Source: Maricaulis maris (GTDB lineage Bacteria > Pseudomonadota > Alphaproteobacteria > Caulobacterales > Maricaulaceae). From it: a stretch of 64,000 nt of DNA. The translations under genes and the position numbers were made by a program. The stretch is taken from positions 496,001-560,000 of the forward strand of contig NZ_AP027270.1 of assembly GCF_036322705.1 (NCBI RefSeq), written 5' to 3'. Positions 56,411 through 64,000 of this stretch are shown here, piece after piece; the first letter of the stretch is position 1; each line of letters begins with the position of its first letter. The notes under the pieces are model-generated. The model had not been told where the DNA came from. It saw nothing but the letters and a program-made list of their open reading frames with translations, and searched no databases.

Positions 56411-57145
56411 TCAGTCGCTCAGCAGCACGTAGCGACGATTGGCCGGCAGAACCGGACGGGCATTGTCCGTAACCAGCGCCGTGAAAGCGCCAATCTGCTC
56501 GGCAGAGGCTTCAATCGGCGTCGGGAAGACGGTCCAGCTGACGATTTCCGAGCAGGGCGGGGTGGTCAGCGAGCCTTCATAGCGGAAGACCGGCTCGGCA
56601 TCGGGGATGAAGCTGTCGAGGGCCAGCATGGCCGGGCCGCTGGCGGTTTCGCCTTCGGCCGGGATCGCAGCCCACAGCGCGTCAAGCGCCGGGTGGGCAT
56701 CGCCCTCTTCGAACATGACCCCGACCACGGCCAGGCGACCATCGTCGGAGGCGGTCACGAAATGCACTTCCATCGGGAAGTCATTGCCGTCGATATGGTG
56801 CTCGGAACGGGCATGGAAGTGGAATTGGAGCAGGTTGAATTCGCTGCCGCCCAGCGTCAGACCGGCGTCGACCGAGTTCGCGCTGTAGGTCACGCCATGC
56901 GCGTTCCGGACGACCTGGACACCGCTCATGCTGTTCAGCGCCAGGCTCGGCGCCGCGCCGGAGGCCGAGATGGCACCGGTCAGATCGATCGGGCTTTGTT
57001 GGATCCCGGTGGCACAAACGGCCGCTTCCTCGCTGATATGACCCCAGTGCTCAGGTCCGGTTTCACCGGCATAGCTCCAGTCCTCTGCCGAGGCGGCGCT
57101 CAGACCGGCAGCGGCAACACCGGCCGCCATGACAAGATGTTTCAT
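56411..57145 (-). CDS. Alpha carbonic anhydrase, periplasmic
   Basis: A 244-residue secreted enzyme: signal peptide MKHLVMAAGVAAAGLSAASA, then WSYAGETGPEHWG typical of alpha-class enzymes. Zinc ligands are His109 and His111 in LLQFHFHARSEH and His128 in MEVHFV; the SLTTPPCSEIVSWTVF motif near the C-terminus is also diagnostic, and a second Cys near 44 (AVCATGIQQSPIDL) would form the usual disulfide. It interconverts carbon dioxide and bicarbonate in the periplasm. The ATG follows GGAGAGA. A perfect OxyR-pattern half operator lies 83 bases upstream. Confidence 0.95.
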   Translation of the reverse strand: MKHLVMAAGVAAAGLSAASAEDWSYAGETGPEHWGHISEEAAVCATGIQQSPIDLTGAISASGAAPSLALNSMSGVQVVRNAHGVTYSANSVDAGLTLGGSEFNLLQFHFHARSEHHIDGNDFPMEVHFVTASDDGRLAVVGVMFEEGDAHPALDALWAAIPAEGETASGPAMLALDSFIPDAEPVFRYEGSLTTPPCSEIVSWTVFPTPIEASAEQIGAFTALVTDNARPVLPANRRYVLLSD

Positions 57146-57225
57146 CGAGAAATCTCTCCAATTGATCAATGGCGCACATGTGGGGGGGGTCTGGATTAGT
57201 GACGAATACGATCTGCGTTACCTGC

Positions 57226-57244
57226 CCATAGGTTTTAGCTATGG
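57226..57244. promoter_or_regulatory. Perfect ATAG-N7-CTAT dyad upstream of carbonic anhydrase
   Basis: CCATAG-N7-CTATGG is an inverted repeat with a seven-base spacer. Its core ATAGGTTTTAGCTAT matches the OxyR half-operator consensus ATAGnTnnnAnCTAT at every fixed position. It precedes the carbonic anhydrase ATG (57145), and a neighbouring OxyR-like gene has a related site. Confidence 0.6.
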
Positions 57245-57302
57245 AAGCTTCAGGCCGCTATCTCCCCCTTGGAACCGCACATCTGGCCGCGACAGCGAGG
57301 TG

Positions 57303-57659
57303 TCAGTTTGAGGTCGCGGTGCTCTCATCCGCGCCCGGCTGTGCGGTCCGCGAGAAGGAATTGGCCAGCTGGCGCGCCAGCTCGAGATTCTTGTTGCGAG
57401 CCCGGCTACCGATCAGGAAGCAATCAATCAGCTGCCACAGGCCAAGTCCGCCGAGGGTCAGCAGCTTGAGGACACCGGCCAGGATGTCACCAACCAGGAA
57501 ACGGTCAACGCCGAGCGCGCCGAGAAAGATGTTGAAGCCGAAGAGCACCACCGGGTTTTTCTCGGAGGCTTGGAAGGCTGTCATGAAGGCCTGGCGATTG
57601 CCGGACGGTACGGCGGATGCCAGCTGCAGGAGTTCCAGTGTGTAAGCGCGTTGGTTCAT
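57303..57659 (-). CDS. TM2 domain membrane protein
   Basis: A 118-residue protein with two hydrophobic helices joined by a short turn: VVLFGFNIFLGALGVDRFLVGDILAGVLKLLTLGGLGLWQLIDCFLIGSRARNKN, the TM2 domain with the DRF motif. The N-terminal 40 residues and C-terminal 25 are hydrophilic. The function of the family is unclear. It is read in the same direction as carbonic anhydrase and gcrA but is separated by over 100 bases on each side. Confidence 0.85.
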   Translation of the reverse strand: MNQRAYTLELLQLASAVPSGNRQAFMTAFQASEKNPVVLFGFNIFLGALGVDRFLVGDILAGVLKLLTLGGLGLWQLIDCFLIGSRARNKNLELARQLANSFSRTAQPGADESTATSN

Positions 57660-57743
57660 TCTTGTCCCCTAGACCCGTGTCGCGCTGCCAGTCTTCCACG
57701 GCCGCGTCGAGGCGTTAACCCAACTGCGAAGCGCGATGTTTTG

Positions 57744-57782
57744 CAAACAAAAAAATGGCCGCCCCGGAAACGAGGCGGCCAT
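57744..57782 (-). terminator. Terminator of gcrA
   Basis: ATGGCCGCC and GGCGGCCAT (57755-57763 and 57774-57782) form a perfect nine-base stem. On the minus strand it is followed by TTTTTTTGTTTG. It is 32 bases after the gcrA stop. Confidence 0.88.
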
Positions 57783-57814
57783 GATCTGTCCCTGTACCTG
57801 GGTGAGGGGTCGGG

Positions 57815-58345
57815 TCAGAAATTATAGCGGCGCGTGGCAGCGATCGCATCGAGCGCAGCCGAGGCATCGGAATTGCGGCGACGACGCTTCTGGCTCGGCT
57901 GATAGGCCATGTCGGAGTGGGCGTGGCAGTAGGCCTGTCCGGTATCCGCCTTGCGGCCGCAGAAGCGGAACTCGGACTGGGAGGGATCGCCGATCGGCCA
58001 TTTGCACATGCTTTCACGCAGCGTCAGCACGGTCGCAAACTCGCCGGAGGGAAGAACCGCAGGCTCCACTGGAGCGGGCGCCGCGGCTGGCGGGGCGGAC
58101 GGTGCGGGGCGTGCAACAGCGCGGGCCGGGGCTGTGGTCGCAGCCGGCGTACGTGGGCGGGAGGGTTTCACGGTACGGCGGGCCGGGCGCGACGGCGTTG
58201 CGCGACCTGACAAACCAAGGCGGTGAACCTTGCCAATCACGGCGTTGCGGGTCACACCACCCAACTGTTTCGCAATCTGACTCGCGCTCAGGCCTTCCGA
58301 CCAGAGTTTCTTGAGTTCTTCGACGCGTTCGTCAGTCCAAGCCAT
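57815..58345 (-). CDS. gcrA: Cell cycle regulator GcrA
   Basis: A 176-residue regulator that in Caulobacter acts with CcrM-methylated DNA and sigma-70 RNA polymerase to time transcription. The N-terminus MAWTDERVEELKKLWSEGLSASQIAKQLGGVTRNAVIGKVHRLGLSGR is the conserved GcrA DNA-binding domain. A Pro/Ala linker follows (roughly 60-100), then the cysteine-containing sigma-70-binding C-terminus (CKWPIGDPSQSEFRFCGRK and YCHAHSDMAYQP). No GANTC methylation site was noticed in the 204 bases upstream. Its presence supports the Caulobacter-like assignment. Confidence 0.96.
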   Translation of the reverse strand: MAWTDERVEELKKLWSEGLSASQIAKQLGGVTRNAVIGKVHRLGLSGRATPSRPARRTVKPSRPRTPAATTAPARAVARPAPSAPPAAAPAPVEPAVLPSGEFATVLTLRESMCKWPIGDPSQSEFRFCGRKADTGQAYCHAHSDMAYQPSQKRRRRNSDASAALDAIAATRRYNF

Positions 58346-58549
58346 TGCCCTAGTCTCCCGTTTGGGATGCGCAGGCCTACCTTGATGGTGGTAAACCGCG
58401 CACTGCTCAATGCATGTTTAATTACACTAGATATTGTATCAACGCGAGCAGATGCCACAAGATGGGGTTAGGTTCATTCCTGTGGAAAGCTCACTTGCAC
58501 CACCAATCGTTAACGAGGATGGTTACCGAGAAATTAAGGGTAATTCGAT

Positions 58550-59362
58550 ATGAGTAACGCCGCTTTAACTGATTTTCCACAGCCCAAGAAGTTTGGCCTT
58601 TTCAATGGCTTGGGGCTTTGGACGCTGTACAAGAAGGAAGTCCGGCGATTCCTGAAGGTCGGCATGCAAACCGTGCTCGCCCCGGTTGCAACGACACTGC
58701 TTTACATGACGGTTTTTGCCGTCGCGATCGGCGCCCGGCGCGGCGATGTCGGGGGTATACCCTTCGCCGAATTCCTCGCTCCGGGTCTGATCCTGATGGG
58801 GCTCCTGAACAACGCCTTCGCGAATTCCGGCTCCTCCATCCTTGTCTCCAAGGTGCAGGGCAATACGGTCGACTTCCTGATGCCCCCGCTTTCGGCCCTC
58901 GAGCTTTTCATCGCCTTTGTCGCGGGCGCCATGACCCGTGGCGTTCTCGTCGCTGCGGTGACGGCGGTCACGCTGGTCCCCTTCCTCGACATGATGCCGG
59001 CGCATTGGTGGGCCGTGCTGTATTTCGGCCTGAGCGCCGCGGCGATGCTGTCGATGATTGGCGTGATCGGCGGCCTCTGGGCCGAAAAGTTCGATCACAT
59101 GGCCGCCGTCACGACCTTCGTGATCACGCCGCTGACCTTCCTGTCCGGCACATTCTACTCGATCACCAACCTGCCCGGGCCGTTGGCAACCATCAGTCAT
59201 TTCAACCCCTTCTTCTACATGATTGACGGCTTCCGCTATGGCTTCACCGGCCATGCCGATGGCAGCCTCATGATCGGGGTTATCCTGCTGGCCGTGATCA
59301 ACCTTGCGCTGGGCGTACTCAGCTATGCGCTCTTGCATGCAGGCTGGCGCTTGAAGAGCTGA
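58550..59362 (+). CDS. ABC-2 type transporter permease, no adjacent ATPase
   Basis: A 270-residue membrane protein with six predicted membrane segments, starting MSNAALTDFPQPKKFG and containing LYKKEVRRFLKVGMQTVLAPVATTLLYMTVFAVAIG, FAEFLAPGLILMGLLNNAFANSGSSI and GTFYSITNLPGPLATISHFNPFFYMIDGFRYGFTG. This pattern is that of NodJ/YadH-type ABC-2 permeases. The partner ATPase gene is not in the window. It is divergent from gcrA and lies 68 bases upstream of argD on the same strand. Confidence 0.88.
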   Translation: MSNAALTDFPQPKKFGLFNGLGLWTLYKKEVRRFLKVGMQTVLAPVATTLLYMTVFAVAIGARRGDVGGIPFAEFLAPGLILMGLLNNAFANSGSSILVSKVQGNTVDFLMPPLSALELFIAFVAGAMTRGVLVAAVTAVTLVPFLDMMPAHWWAVLYFGLSAAAMLSMIGVIGGLWAEKFDHMAAVTTFVITPLTFLSGTFYSITNLPGPLATISHFNPFFYMIDGFRYGFTGHADGSLMIGVILLAVINLALGVLSYALLHAGWRLKS

Positions 59363-59430
59363 TCGGCCCGGCCTAGAGGAGAGACAAGGCCCACGCTGAG
59401 ACAGGGTCACACACCCTAGGAGGACAACAC

Positions 59431-60618
59431 ATGCCCGCACCGATGATGGATACCTACGCTCCGCCGGATCTGGTCTTTGATCACGGCAAGGGGGCGCGTC
59501 TGTTTACAGGCGATGGCGAGGGGTATCTCGACTTTATTTCGGGCATCGCGGTGAATTGCCTGGGCCATGCCCATCCGAAGGCCGTGGCAGCGCTCACCGA
59601 ACAGGCCGGCAAGCTCTGGCACCTGTCCAACATGTTCAAGGTGCCGGCCGGCATCGAACTGGCGGACAAGCTGACCAAGGCCACCTTTGCCGACCGTGTC
59701 TTCTTCACCAATTCCGGTGCCGAGGCGATGGAATGTGCGCTGAAGACCGCGCGCCGCTATCACTTCGTGAACGGCAATCCGCAGCGCTACCGTATCATCA
59801 CCTTCACCGGTGCCTTCCACGGCCGCACCTACGGCGCCATCAATGCCGGTGGCAATCCGAAATACCTCGAGGGTTTCGGCCCGGCGATGGAAGGGTTCGA
59901 CCAGGTCGAGTTCGGCGATCACGAGGCCCTGAAGGCTGCCATTTCCGACGAGACCGCGGCGATCTGCATCGAGCCCGTCCAGGGCGAAGGCGGTGTCCGT
60001 GCCGTTCCCGAGCAATGCCTGCGCGGTCTGCGCCAGCTGTGTGACGAGCACGGCCTGATGCTCATCTATGATGAAGTCCAGTGCGGCGCGGGCCGGACCG
60101 GCAAGCTGTTTGCCCATCAGTGGGTCGAGGGCGCCGAGCCGGACATCATGGCGTCGGCCAAGGGTATCGGCGGCGGTTTCCCGATGGGCGCCTGCCTCGC
60201 GACCGAGGCGGCGGCGGCCGGCATGGTTGTCGGCACCCATGGCTCGACATATGGCGGCGGACCGCTCGCGATGGCGGTCGGCAATGTCGTGTTCGATGAA
60301 CTCACCGCCGACGGTTTCCTCGACCAAGTGGTCGATGTCTCGAACTATCTCGGCCAGCAATTGCATGGCCTGATGGATCGCCACCCTGACAAGATCAAGG
60401 AGATCCGCGGCAAGGGTCTTTTGATCGGTATCCAGCTCAAGGACGGTTTCGATCCGAAGAAGCTTGTACCGCTGGCCCGCGATCGCCATCTGCTGATCGG
60501 CGCGGCGGGCGACAATGTCGCGCGTCTTGCCCCGCCGCTGGTCATTACCAAGGACGATGCCAGCGAGGCGGTGGCTGTTCTCGACGCCGCGTTCGCGGCT
60601 CTCGAATCGACGGCCTGA
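59431..60618 (+). CDS. argD: Acetylornithine/succinyldiaminopimelate aminotransferase-type enzyme
   Basis: A 395-residue class III aminotransferase, with [13 protein letters not shown] and the PLP lysine in [15 protein letters not shown]. The N-terminal [22 protein letters not shown] and [18 protein letters not shown] fit ArgD. In the arginine pathway it makes N-acetylornithine; bifunctional DapC activity in lysine synthesis is possible. The ATG follows AGGAGG. Several relatives have argF right after argD; here hslO follows directly. Confidence 0.9.
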   Translation: MPAPMMDTYAPPDLVFDHGKGARLFTGDGEGYLDFISGIAVNCLGHAHPKAVAALTEQAGKLWHLSNMFKVPAGIELADKLTKATFADRVFFTNSGAEAMECALKTARRYHFVNGNPQRYRIITFTGAFHGRTYGAINAGGNPKYLEGFGPAMEGFDQVEFGDHEALKAAISDETAAICIEPVQGEGGVRAVPEQCLRGLRQLCDEHGLMLIYDEVQCGAGRTGKLFAHQWVEGAEPDIMASAKGIGGGFPMGACLATEAAAAGMVVGTHGSTYGGGPLAMAVGNVVFDELTADGFLDQVVDVSNYLGQQLHGLMDRHPDKIKEIRGKGLLIGIQLKDGFDPKKLVPLARDRHLLIGAAGDNVARLAPPLVITKDDASEAVAVLDAAFAALESTA

Positions 60619-60655
60619 CCGGCGTTTCAACCGCCTAGCGACAAGGATGATCCCC

Positions 60656-61576
60656 GTGAGTGACCCGCTCGGAGAAGACGACAATATCGTTGCCGGCTTT
60701 CAGATTGAGGGCCGGACCGTGCGCGGGCGGGTCACCCGCATCGGATCCGTGCTCGACGAAATCCTGTCGGCGCACGACTATCCGGCTCCTGTTGCCCGCC
60801 TGCTGGGCGAGGCGGTACTCGTCACCATCCTTGTCGGCGATGCGCTCAAGTTCGACGGTCGCCTGATTGTTCAGGCCCAGGGCGACGGGCCGGTCCGGTT
60901 CCTGGTGGCTGAGTACGTCACCGGCGAGGGCGTGCGGGGCTTTGCCTCGATGGACCGTGCGGCGGTTGAAACGGCTCTGGCCGTCGACGTCGCGGCAGAC
61001 GCGATGATGCAGACCCTGCTCGGCCATGGCTCCTTCGCCATGACGATTGATCACGGCCCGGACATGGACCAGTACCAGGGCGTCGTTGCGCTGGAAGGCA
61101 CCAGTCTGAGCGCCGTCGCGGAGACCTATTTCCGCCAGTCCGAGCAGACGCCGACGCGCCTGCGCTGTGCCATCGGCGAGTTCTGGAGCGGCGATCAGGC
61201 GCGCCAGTGGCGGGGCGGTGGCGCCTTGCTGCAGTCAGTGGCGGCCGATGAGGCCCGCGGCTCGGCCGAAGACGACTGGGATCATGCCCGCGCGCTCTTC
61301 GAGACCGTCGAGGATGCCGAATTGCTGGACCCGGACCTGTCGTCCGGTGCCCTGCTTTTCCGACTGTTCAACGAGGATGGCGTGCGGCTGCTCGAGCCGG
61401 TCACGGTCACCAAGCGCTGTTCCTGCGAGCGTGAGCGCCTGCGGCGGATTATCGCCTCCTTTCCGGCCGAGGACCGGTCCGAGATGGAGACCGACGGCGC
61501 CATCGTCATGACCTGCGAGTATTGCAATCGCGACTGGCGGTTCGAACCCGCAGAGGTCGAGGCCAGCGCGTCCTGA
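60656..61576 (+). CDS. hslO: Redox-regulated chaperone Hsp33
   Basis: A 306-residue chaperone activated by oxidation. The C-terminal zinc-switch cysteines occur as CSC (in VTKRCSCERERL) and CEYC (in MTCEYCNRDW), and the N-terminal substrate domain includes AEYVTGEGVRGFA and GHGSFAMTIDHGPDMDQYQGVVAL. GTG 60656 is preferred because AAGGA is eight bases upstream; ATG 60647 is an alternative adding three residues. It follows argD by 37 bases. Confidence 0.95.
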   Translation: MSDPLGEDDNIVAGFQIEGRTVRGRVTRIGSVLDEILSAHDYPAPVARLLGEAVLVTILVGDALKFDGRLIVQAQGDGPVRFLVAEYVTGEGVRGFASMDRAAVETALAVDVAADAMMQTLLGHGSFAMTIDHGPDMDQYQGVVALEGTSLSAVAETYFRQSEQTPTRLRCAIGEFWSGDQARQWRGGGALLQSVAADEARGSAEDDWDHARALFETVEDAELLDPDLSSGALLFRLFNEDGVRLLEPVTVTKRCSCERERLRRIIASFPAEDRSEMETDGAIVMTCEYCNRDWRFEPAEVEASAS

Positions 61577-61699
61577 ACGCGGGCCTTTCAGCGCGGTGAT
61601 TGCTGCGCTGCAGCGCAACTTCTTGCCCGAGAAAAACCCTCCGGTAACGCATCGCGTCGATAGTGCTCGCTGGGTTGGGGAAGATCGGTCGCGAGTCGC

Positions 61700-62854
61700 A
61701 TGGATTCGAAAACACTCATTCTGGCGATCGTTCCGGTCATCCTGGCCGGTGTGTTCATTCACGTCGTCAATGCCGCCATCCATCGTGACAGTGACGGGCC
61801 GCGCTGGTGGCTGGCCGGGACGGCCGCCCACGGCCTCGGTCTCGGCCTGATCTCGCTGCGCGGCGTCGTGCCGGACCTGTTCGGCATCGTCATCGGCGAT
61901 ATCCTGGCGGCCGGTGGTTTCATGATCATGCTGGAAGGCCTCGCGCGGTTTGCCGGCCAGACGGTCCCGCGCTGGCAGCATGCCATGCTGGCCGCCCTGA
62001 TCCTGATCGGCTTTCCGGCGCTGACCTGGATCGTCGACAATGCCGCGATCCGCTTTGCCATTTTCGGAGTTGCAGTGATCGTGCCGAACCTTCTGATGCT
62101 GCGCTATCTGCAGACGGTCGGGGCGCGGGCCGGCCAGTTCGGGGTCCGGCTTCTGCGCTACAATATCTACTTCTTTGTGCTGTCGCTGGTTTTTGTGTGC
62201 GGCGATGTTCTGCTGCTCGATCCGGACATGCCGGGCATTCTCGCACCAAACCAGACTGTCGCGGTCGGCATCCTGTCGATGATGGTGGTGGAGACCAATC
62301 TGGTGTTCGGCTTTGTCCTGTTGTCGGCCGGGCGCTCGGCCTCGGTATTGCGACAGGCGGCATTGACCGACTATCTCACGGGCTTGCCGAACCGGCGCGC
62401 GTTTGAAGCGCAGGTCGCGGCGCGCCTCGCCGAGGAGCCGGACGATCAGCCCAAGGCCGCGCTCGCCGTGTTTGATGTCGATCAGTTCGAACAGGTCAAT
62501 GATACCTACGGCCATGATGTCGGTGACGCCGTGCTCCAGCATGTCGCCAACGTCCTTGGCGCTGCCCTGCGTCAGACCGATCATGTCGCGCGACTGGGCG
62601 GCGAGGAGTTTGTCGCGCTCATCCATGCCGGTTCCGGCGCCAGCGCGGCCGAGATTGCCGAGCGGGTCCGGGGCGCGGTCGAAGCCCAGCCCTTCCGCAG
62701 CGACGGTCTGGAGATCTCGGTGACGATTTCAGCCGGCCTGGTGGAGCTGGCCGAGGCGCAACCATCCCTGACACGGCTTCTCAAGCTCGCCGATGAAGCT
62801 CTCTACCGGGCCAAGGGCGCCGGCCGGAACCGGATCATCCTGGCCGCCGCCTAG
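61700..62854 (+). CDS. Membrane GGDEF diguanylate cyclase
   Basis: A 384-residue protein with seven N-terminal hydrophobic segments (roughly residues 4-210) and a GGDEF domain from about 218. The active-site motif is GGEEF at 300-304, catalytically competent in other enzymes, and the inhibitory I-site RxxD is present (Arg291, Asp294). It should make cyclic di-GMP and be feedback inhibited. The sensed signal is unknown. It converges with trkH, sharing two bases in the TAG stop codons. Confidence 0.9.
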   Translation: MDSKTLILAIVPVILAGVFIHVVNAAIHRDSDGPRWWLAGTAAHGLGLGLISLRGVVPDLFGIVIGDILAAGGFMIMLEGLARFAGQTVPRWQHAMLAALILIGFPALTWIVDNAAIRFAIFGVAVIVPNLLMLRYLQTVGARAGQFGVRLLRYNIYFFVLSLVFVCGDVLLLDPDMPGILAPNQTVAVGILSMMVVETNLVFGFVLLSAGRSASVLRQAALTDYLTGLPNRRAFEAQVAARLAEEPDDQPKAALAVFDVDQFEQVNDTYGHDVGDAVLQHVANVLGAALRQTDHVARLGGEEFVALIHAGSGASAAEIAERVRGAVEAQPFRSDGLEISVTISAGLVELAEAQPSLTRLLKLADEALYRAKGAGRNRIILAAA

Positions 62855-64000
62855 GGCCGCCAGAAGCGCGGGCTGAGCAGGATCAGGACCGCGAGGACCT
62901 CCAGCCGTCCAATGAACATGTTGGCCGTCAGAACCCATTTCGCCGGATCCGGCAGGGGCTCGAATGTGCCAGCCGGGCCGATGATCGGACCAAGGCCGGG
63001 GCCGACATTGGCCAGCGTGGTCGCGGCACCGGACAGCGCTGTGACCAGGTCCAGCCCCATCGCCGAGAGGATGGCGGCCGAACCCGCGTAAACCGCAAAG
63101 AACACAAAGAAGAAGCCCAGCACAGAGTGCAGGATGCTCTCCGAGACCGGCCGACCATTATAGCGCATCGGGATGATGGCATTGGGCTGCAGCAGTCGCG
63201 CGAGGTAACGCCTGATGGCGGTGCCGGCGATCTGGTAACGGAAGATCTTGATCGAGCAGGTCGTCGACCCGGCGCAGCCGCCGATGAACATGAAGACGAA
63301 GAAGCAGGCCTGGGCAAACGAGCCCCATTGTCCGTAATCCGTGGTCGCAAACCCGGTCCCGGTGATGATCGAGACGGCATTGAAGCTGGCATGCCGCCAG
63401 GCGGCCACACCGTCGGTCGGGGTGTGCTGGATCATCAGGAGTGCGGTCAGGCCGACCGACGCAACCAGGACGACGAGCAGGAAGCCGCGCACCTGTGCGT
63501 CCCGGAAAAGATTGCTGAACCGGCCGCGCGAGGCGAGCACGTAGAGGCCGAACGGCAAGGAGGCCAGCACCATGAAAACGGTGGTGATCACATCGGCGCC
63601 GAGATGGACGTAATTGCCCATTGAATTGTCGGACGCCGAGAAGCCGCCGGTCGAGAGGGTCGACATGGCGTGGCAGATTGCATGCAGCCAGTCCATGCCG
63701 GTCGCCAGATAGGCCAGGAAGCAGATCAGCGTGAGGCCGGCATAGATCGCGGCAATGCCGGCTGCAATCTGGGTCGCACGGGGCAGGACCTTGTCTGACT
63801 TGTCGCCGGTCTCGAGCTGGAACAGCTGCATGCCGCCAATCCCCAGCATCGGCCAGAAGGCCATTGCCGTGACGATGATCCCGATGCCGCCGATCCATTG
63901 CAGGATGGCGCGCCACAGCAACAGTCCGGGCGGGCGGAAATCGAGACCGGTGATCACGGTGGCGCCCGTCGTGGTCAGGCCGGAGATGGATTCGAAGATC
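62851..64000 (-). CDS. trkH: Potassium uptake protein TrkH (C-terminal part; start beyond the window)
   Basis: The minus-strand frame is open from the stop at 62851 to the window edge, so the N-terminus is missing. About 383 residues are visible, with selectivity-filter loops such as SGLTTTGATVITG and CHAMSTLSTGGFSASD, and further segments with GNFATTDYG-like SIITGTGFATTDYGQWG and TTLANVGPGLG. These four P-loops mark the TrkH/KtrB family, which imports potassium with the TrkA regulator. It converges with the GGDEF gene. Confidence 0.93.
   Translation of the reverse strand, partial: IFESISGLTTTGATVITGLDFRPPGLLLWRAILQWIGGIGIIVTAMAFWPMLGIGGMQLFQLETGDKSDKVLPRATQIAAGIAAIYAGLTLICFLAYLATGMDWLHAICHAMSTLSTGGFSASDNSMGNYVHLGADVITTVFMVLASLPFGLYVLASRGRFSNLFRDAQVRGFLLVVLVASVGLTALLMIQHTPTDGVAAWRHASFNAVSIITGTGFATTDYGQWGSFAQACFFVFMFIGGCAGSTTCSIKIFRYQIAGTAIRRYLARLLQPNAIIPMRYNGRPVSESILHSVLGFFFVFFAVYAGSAAILSAMGLDLVTALSGAATTLANVGPGLGPIIGPAGTFEPLPDPAKWVLTANMFIGRLEVLAVLILLSPRFWRP

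Noticed and set aside
56092-56472. 126-residue ORF between the LysR and carbonic anhydrase genes
   Set aside because: It runs across the terminator into the carbonic anhydrase gene antisense, has no ribosome-binding site, and is Arg/Ser-rich low complexity.
58346-58549. CtrA-type (TTAA-N7-TTAA) or GANTC sites between gcrA and the ABC-2 permease
   Set aside because: TTAA-like pieces are present but none has the right spacing, and no GANTC was noticed.

Overview
The window is chromosomal DNA from a high-GC alphaproteobacterium. The ffs-dnaX-ybaB-recR block, the rpmH-rnpA-yidC-engB block, a gcrA cell-cycle regulator, enlarged PstC/PstA permeases and the many M13-peptidase, RND and OMF-type envelope genes point to the Caulobacter/Hyphomonas/Maricaulis branch. 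I infer a marine, Maricaulis-like organism; the species is not proven. Genes are densely packed and most intergenic gaps are short.

Layout. 1-3.9 kb: partial nudC, a perfect Fur box with a small unrecognised ORF, SRP RNA, dnaX, ybaB, recR. 3.9-12 kb: a queuosine-precursor-type transporter, PQQ-type sugar dehydrogenase, FemAB/BioF2-like acetyltransferase, rmuC, def, a xi-class glutathione transferase, a pirin and a lipoprotein. 11.9-16.8 kb: fmt-truA, a membrane protein-dapE pair, cupin, GNAT. 16.8-23.6 kb: a flavoprotein, then the long minus-strand run rpmH-rnpA-yidC-engB-DUF1036-HAD-dapD. 23.7-28.7 kb: VTT membrane protein with a histidine kinase, gamma-glutamyltransferase and a P1 peptidase. 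28.8-30.4 kb: tRNA-Arg(ACG) followed by tandem repeats carrying degenerate tRNA 3' ends, an outer-membrane-protein remnant and an AT-rich patch; this is the most plausible recombination or insertion scar here. 30.4-37.2 kb: MFS transporter, Lrp regulator divergent from a class V aminotransferase, a GGCT-fold protein, a secreted repeat protein, a DUF819 permease. 37.2-41.6 kb: two tandem M13 metallopeptidase lipoproteins. 41.7-47.6 kb: an RND tripartite efflux operon (OMF-MFP-RND). 47.9-55.1 kb: the phosphate regulon phoR-pstC-pstA-pstB-phoU-phoB with a three-repeat Pho box. 55.1-57.7 kb: an OxyR-like LysR regulator, a secreted alpha carbonic anhydrase and a TM2 protein. 57.8-64 kb: gcrA, an ABC-2 permease, argD-like aminotransferase, hslO, a GGDEF protein and partial trkH.

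No CRISPR array, intact insertion sequence or phage module was seen. The most unusual signals are regulatory. An OxyR homologue lacks both peroxide-sensing cysteines, but OxyR-pattern dyads (ATAG-N7-CTAT) lie at its own start and upstream of the neighbouring carbonic anhydrase. engB appears to start at CTG, overlapping the yidC stop. def has a promoter placed for a leaderless transcript. A small ORF sits just behind a perfect Fur box. None of these was tested beyond reading the sequence.
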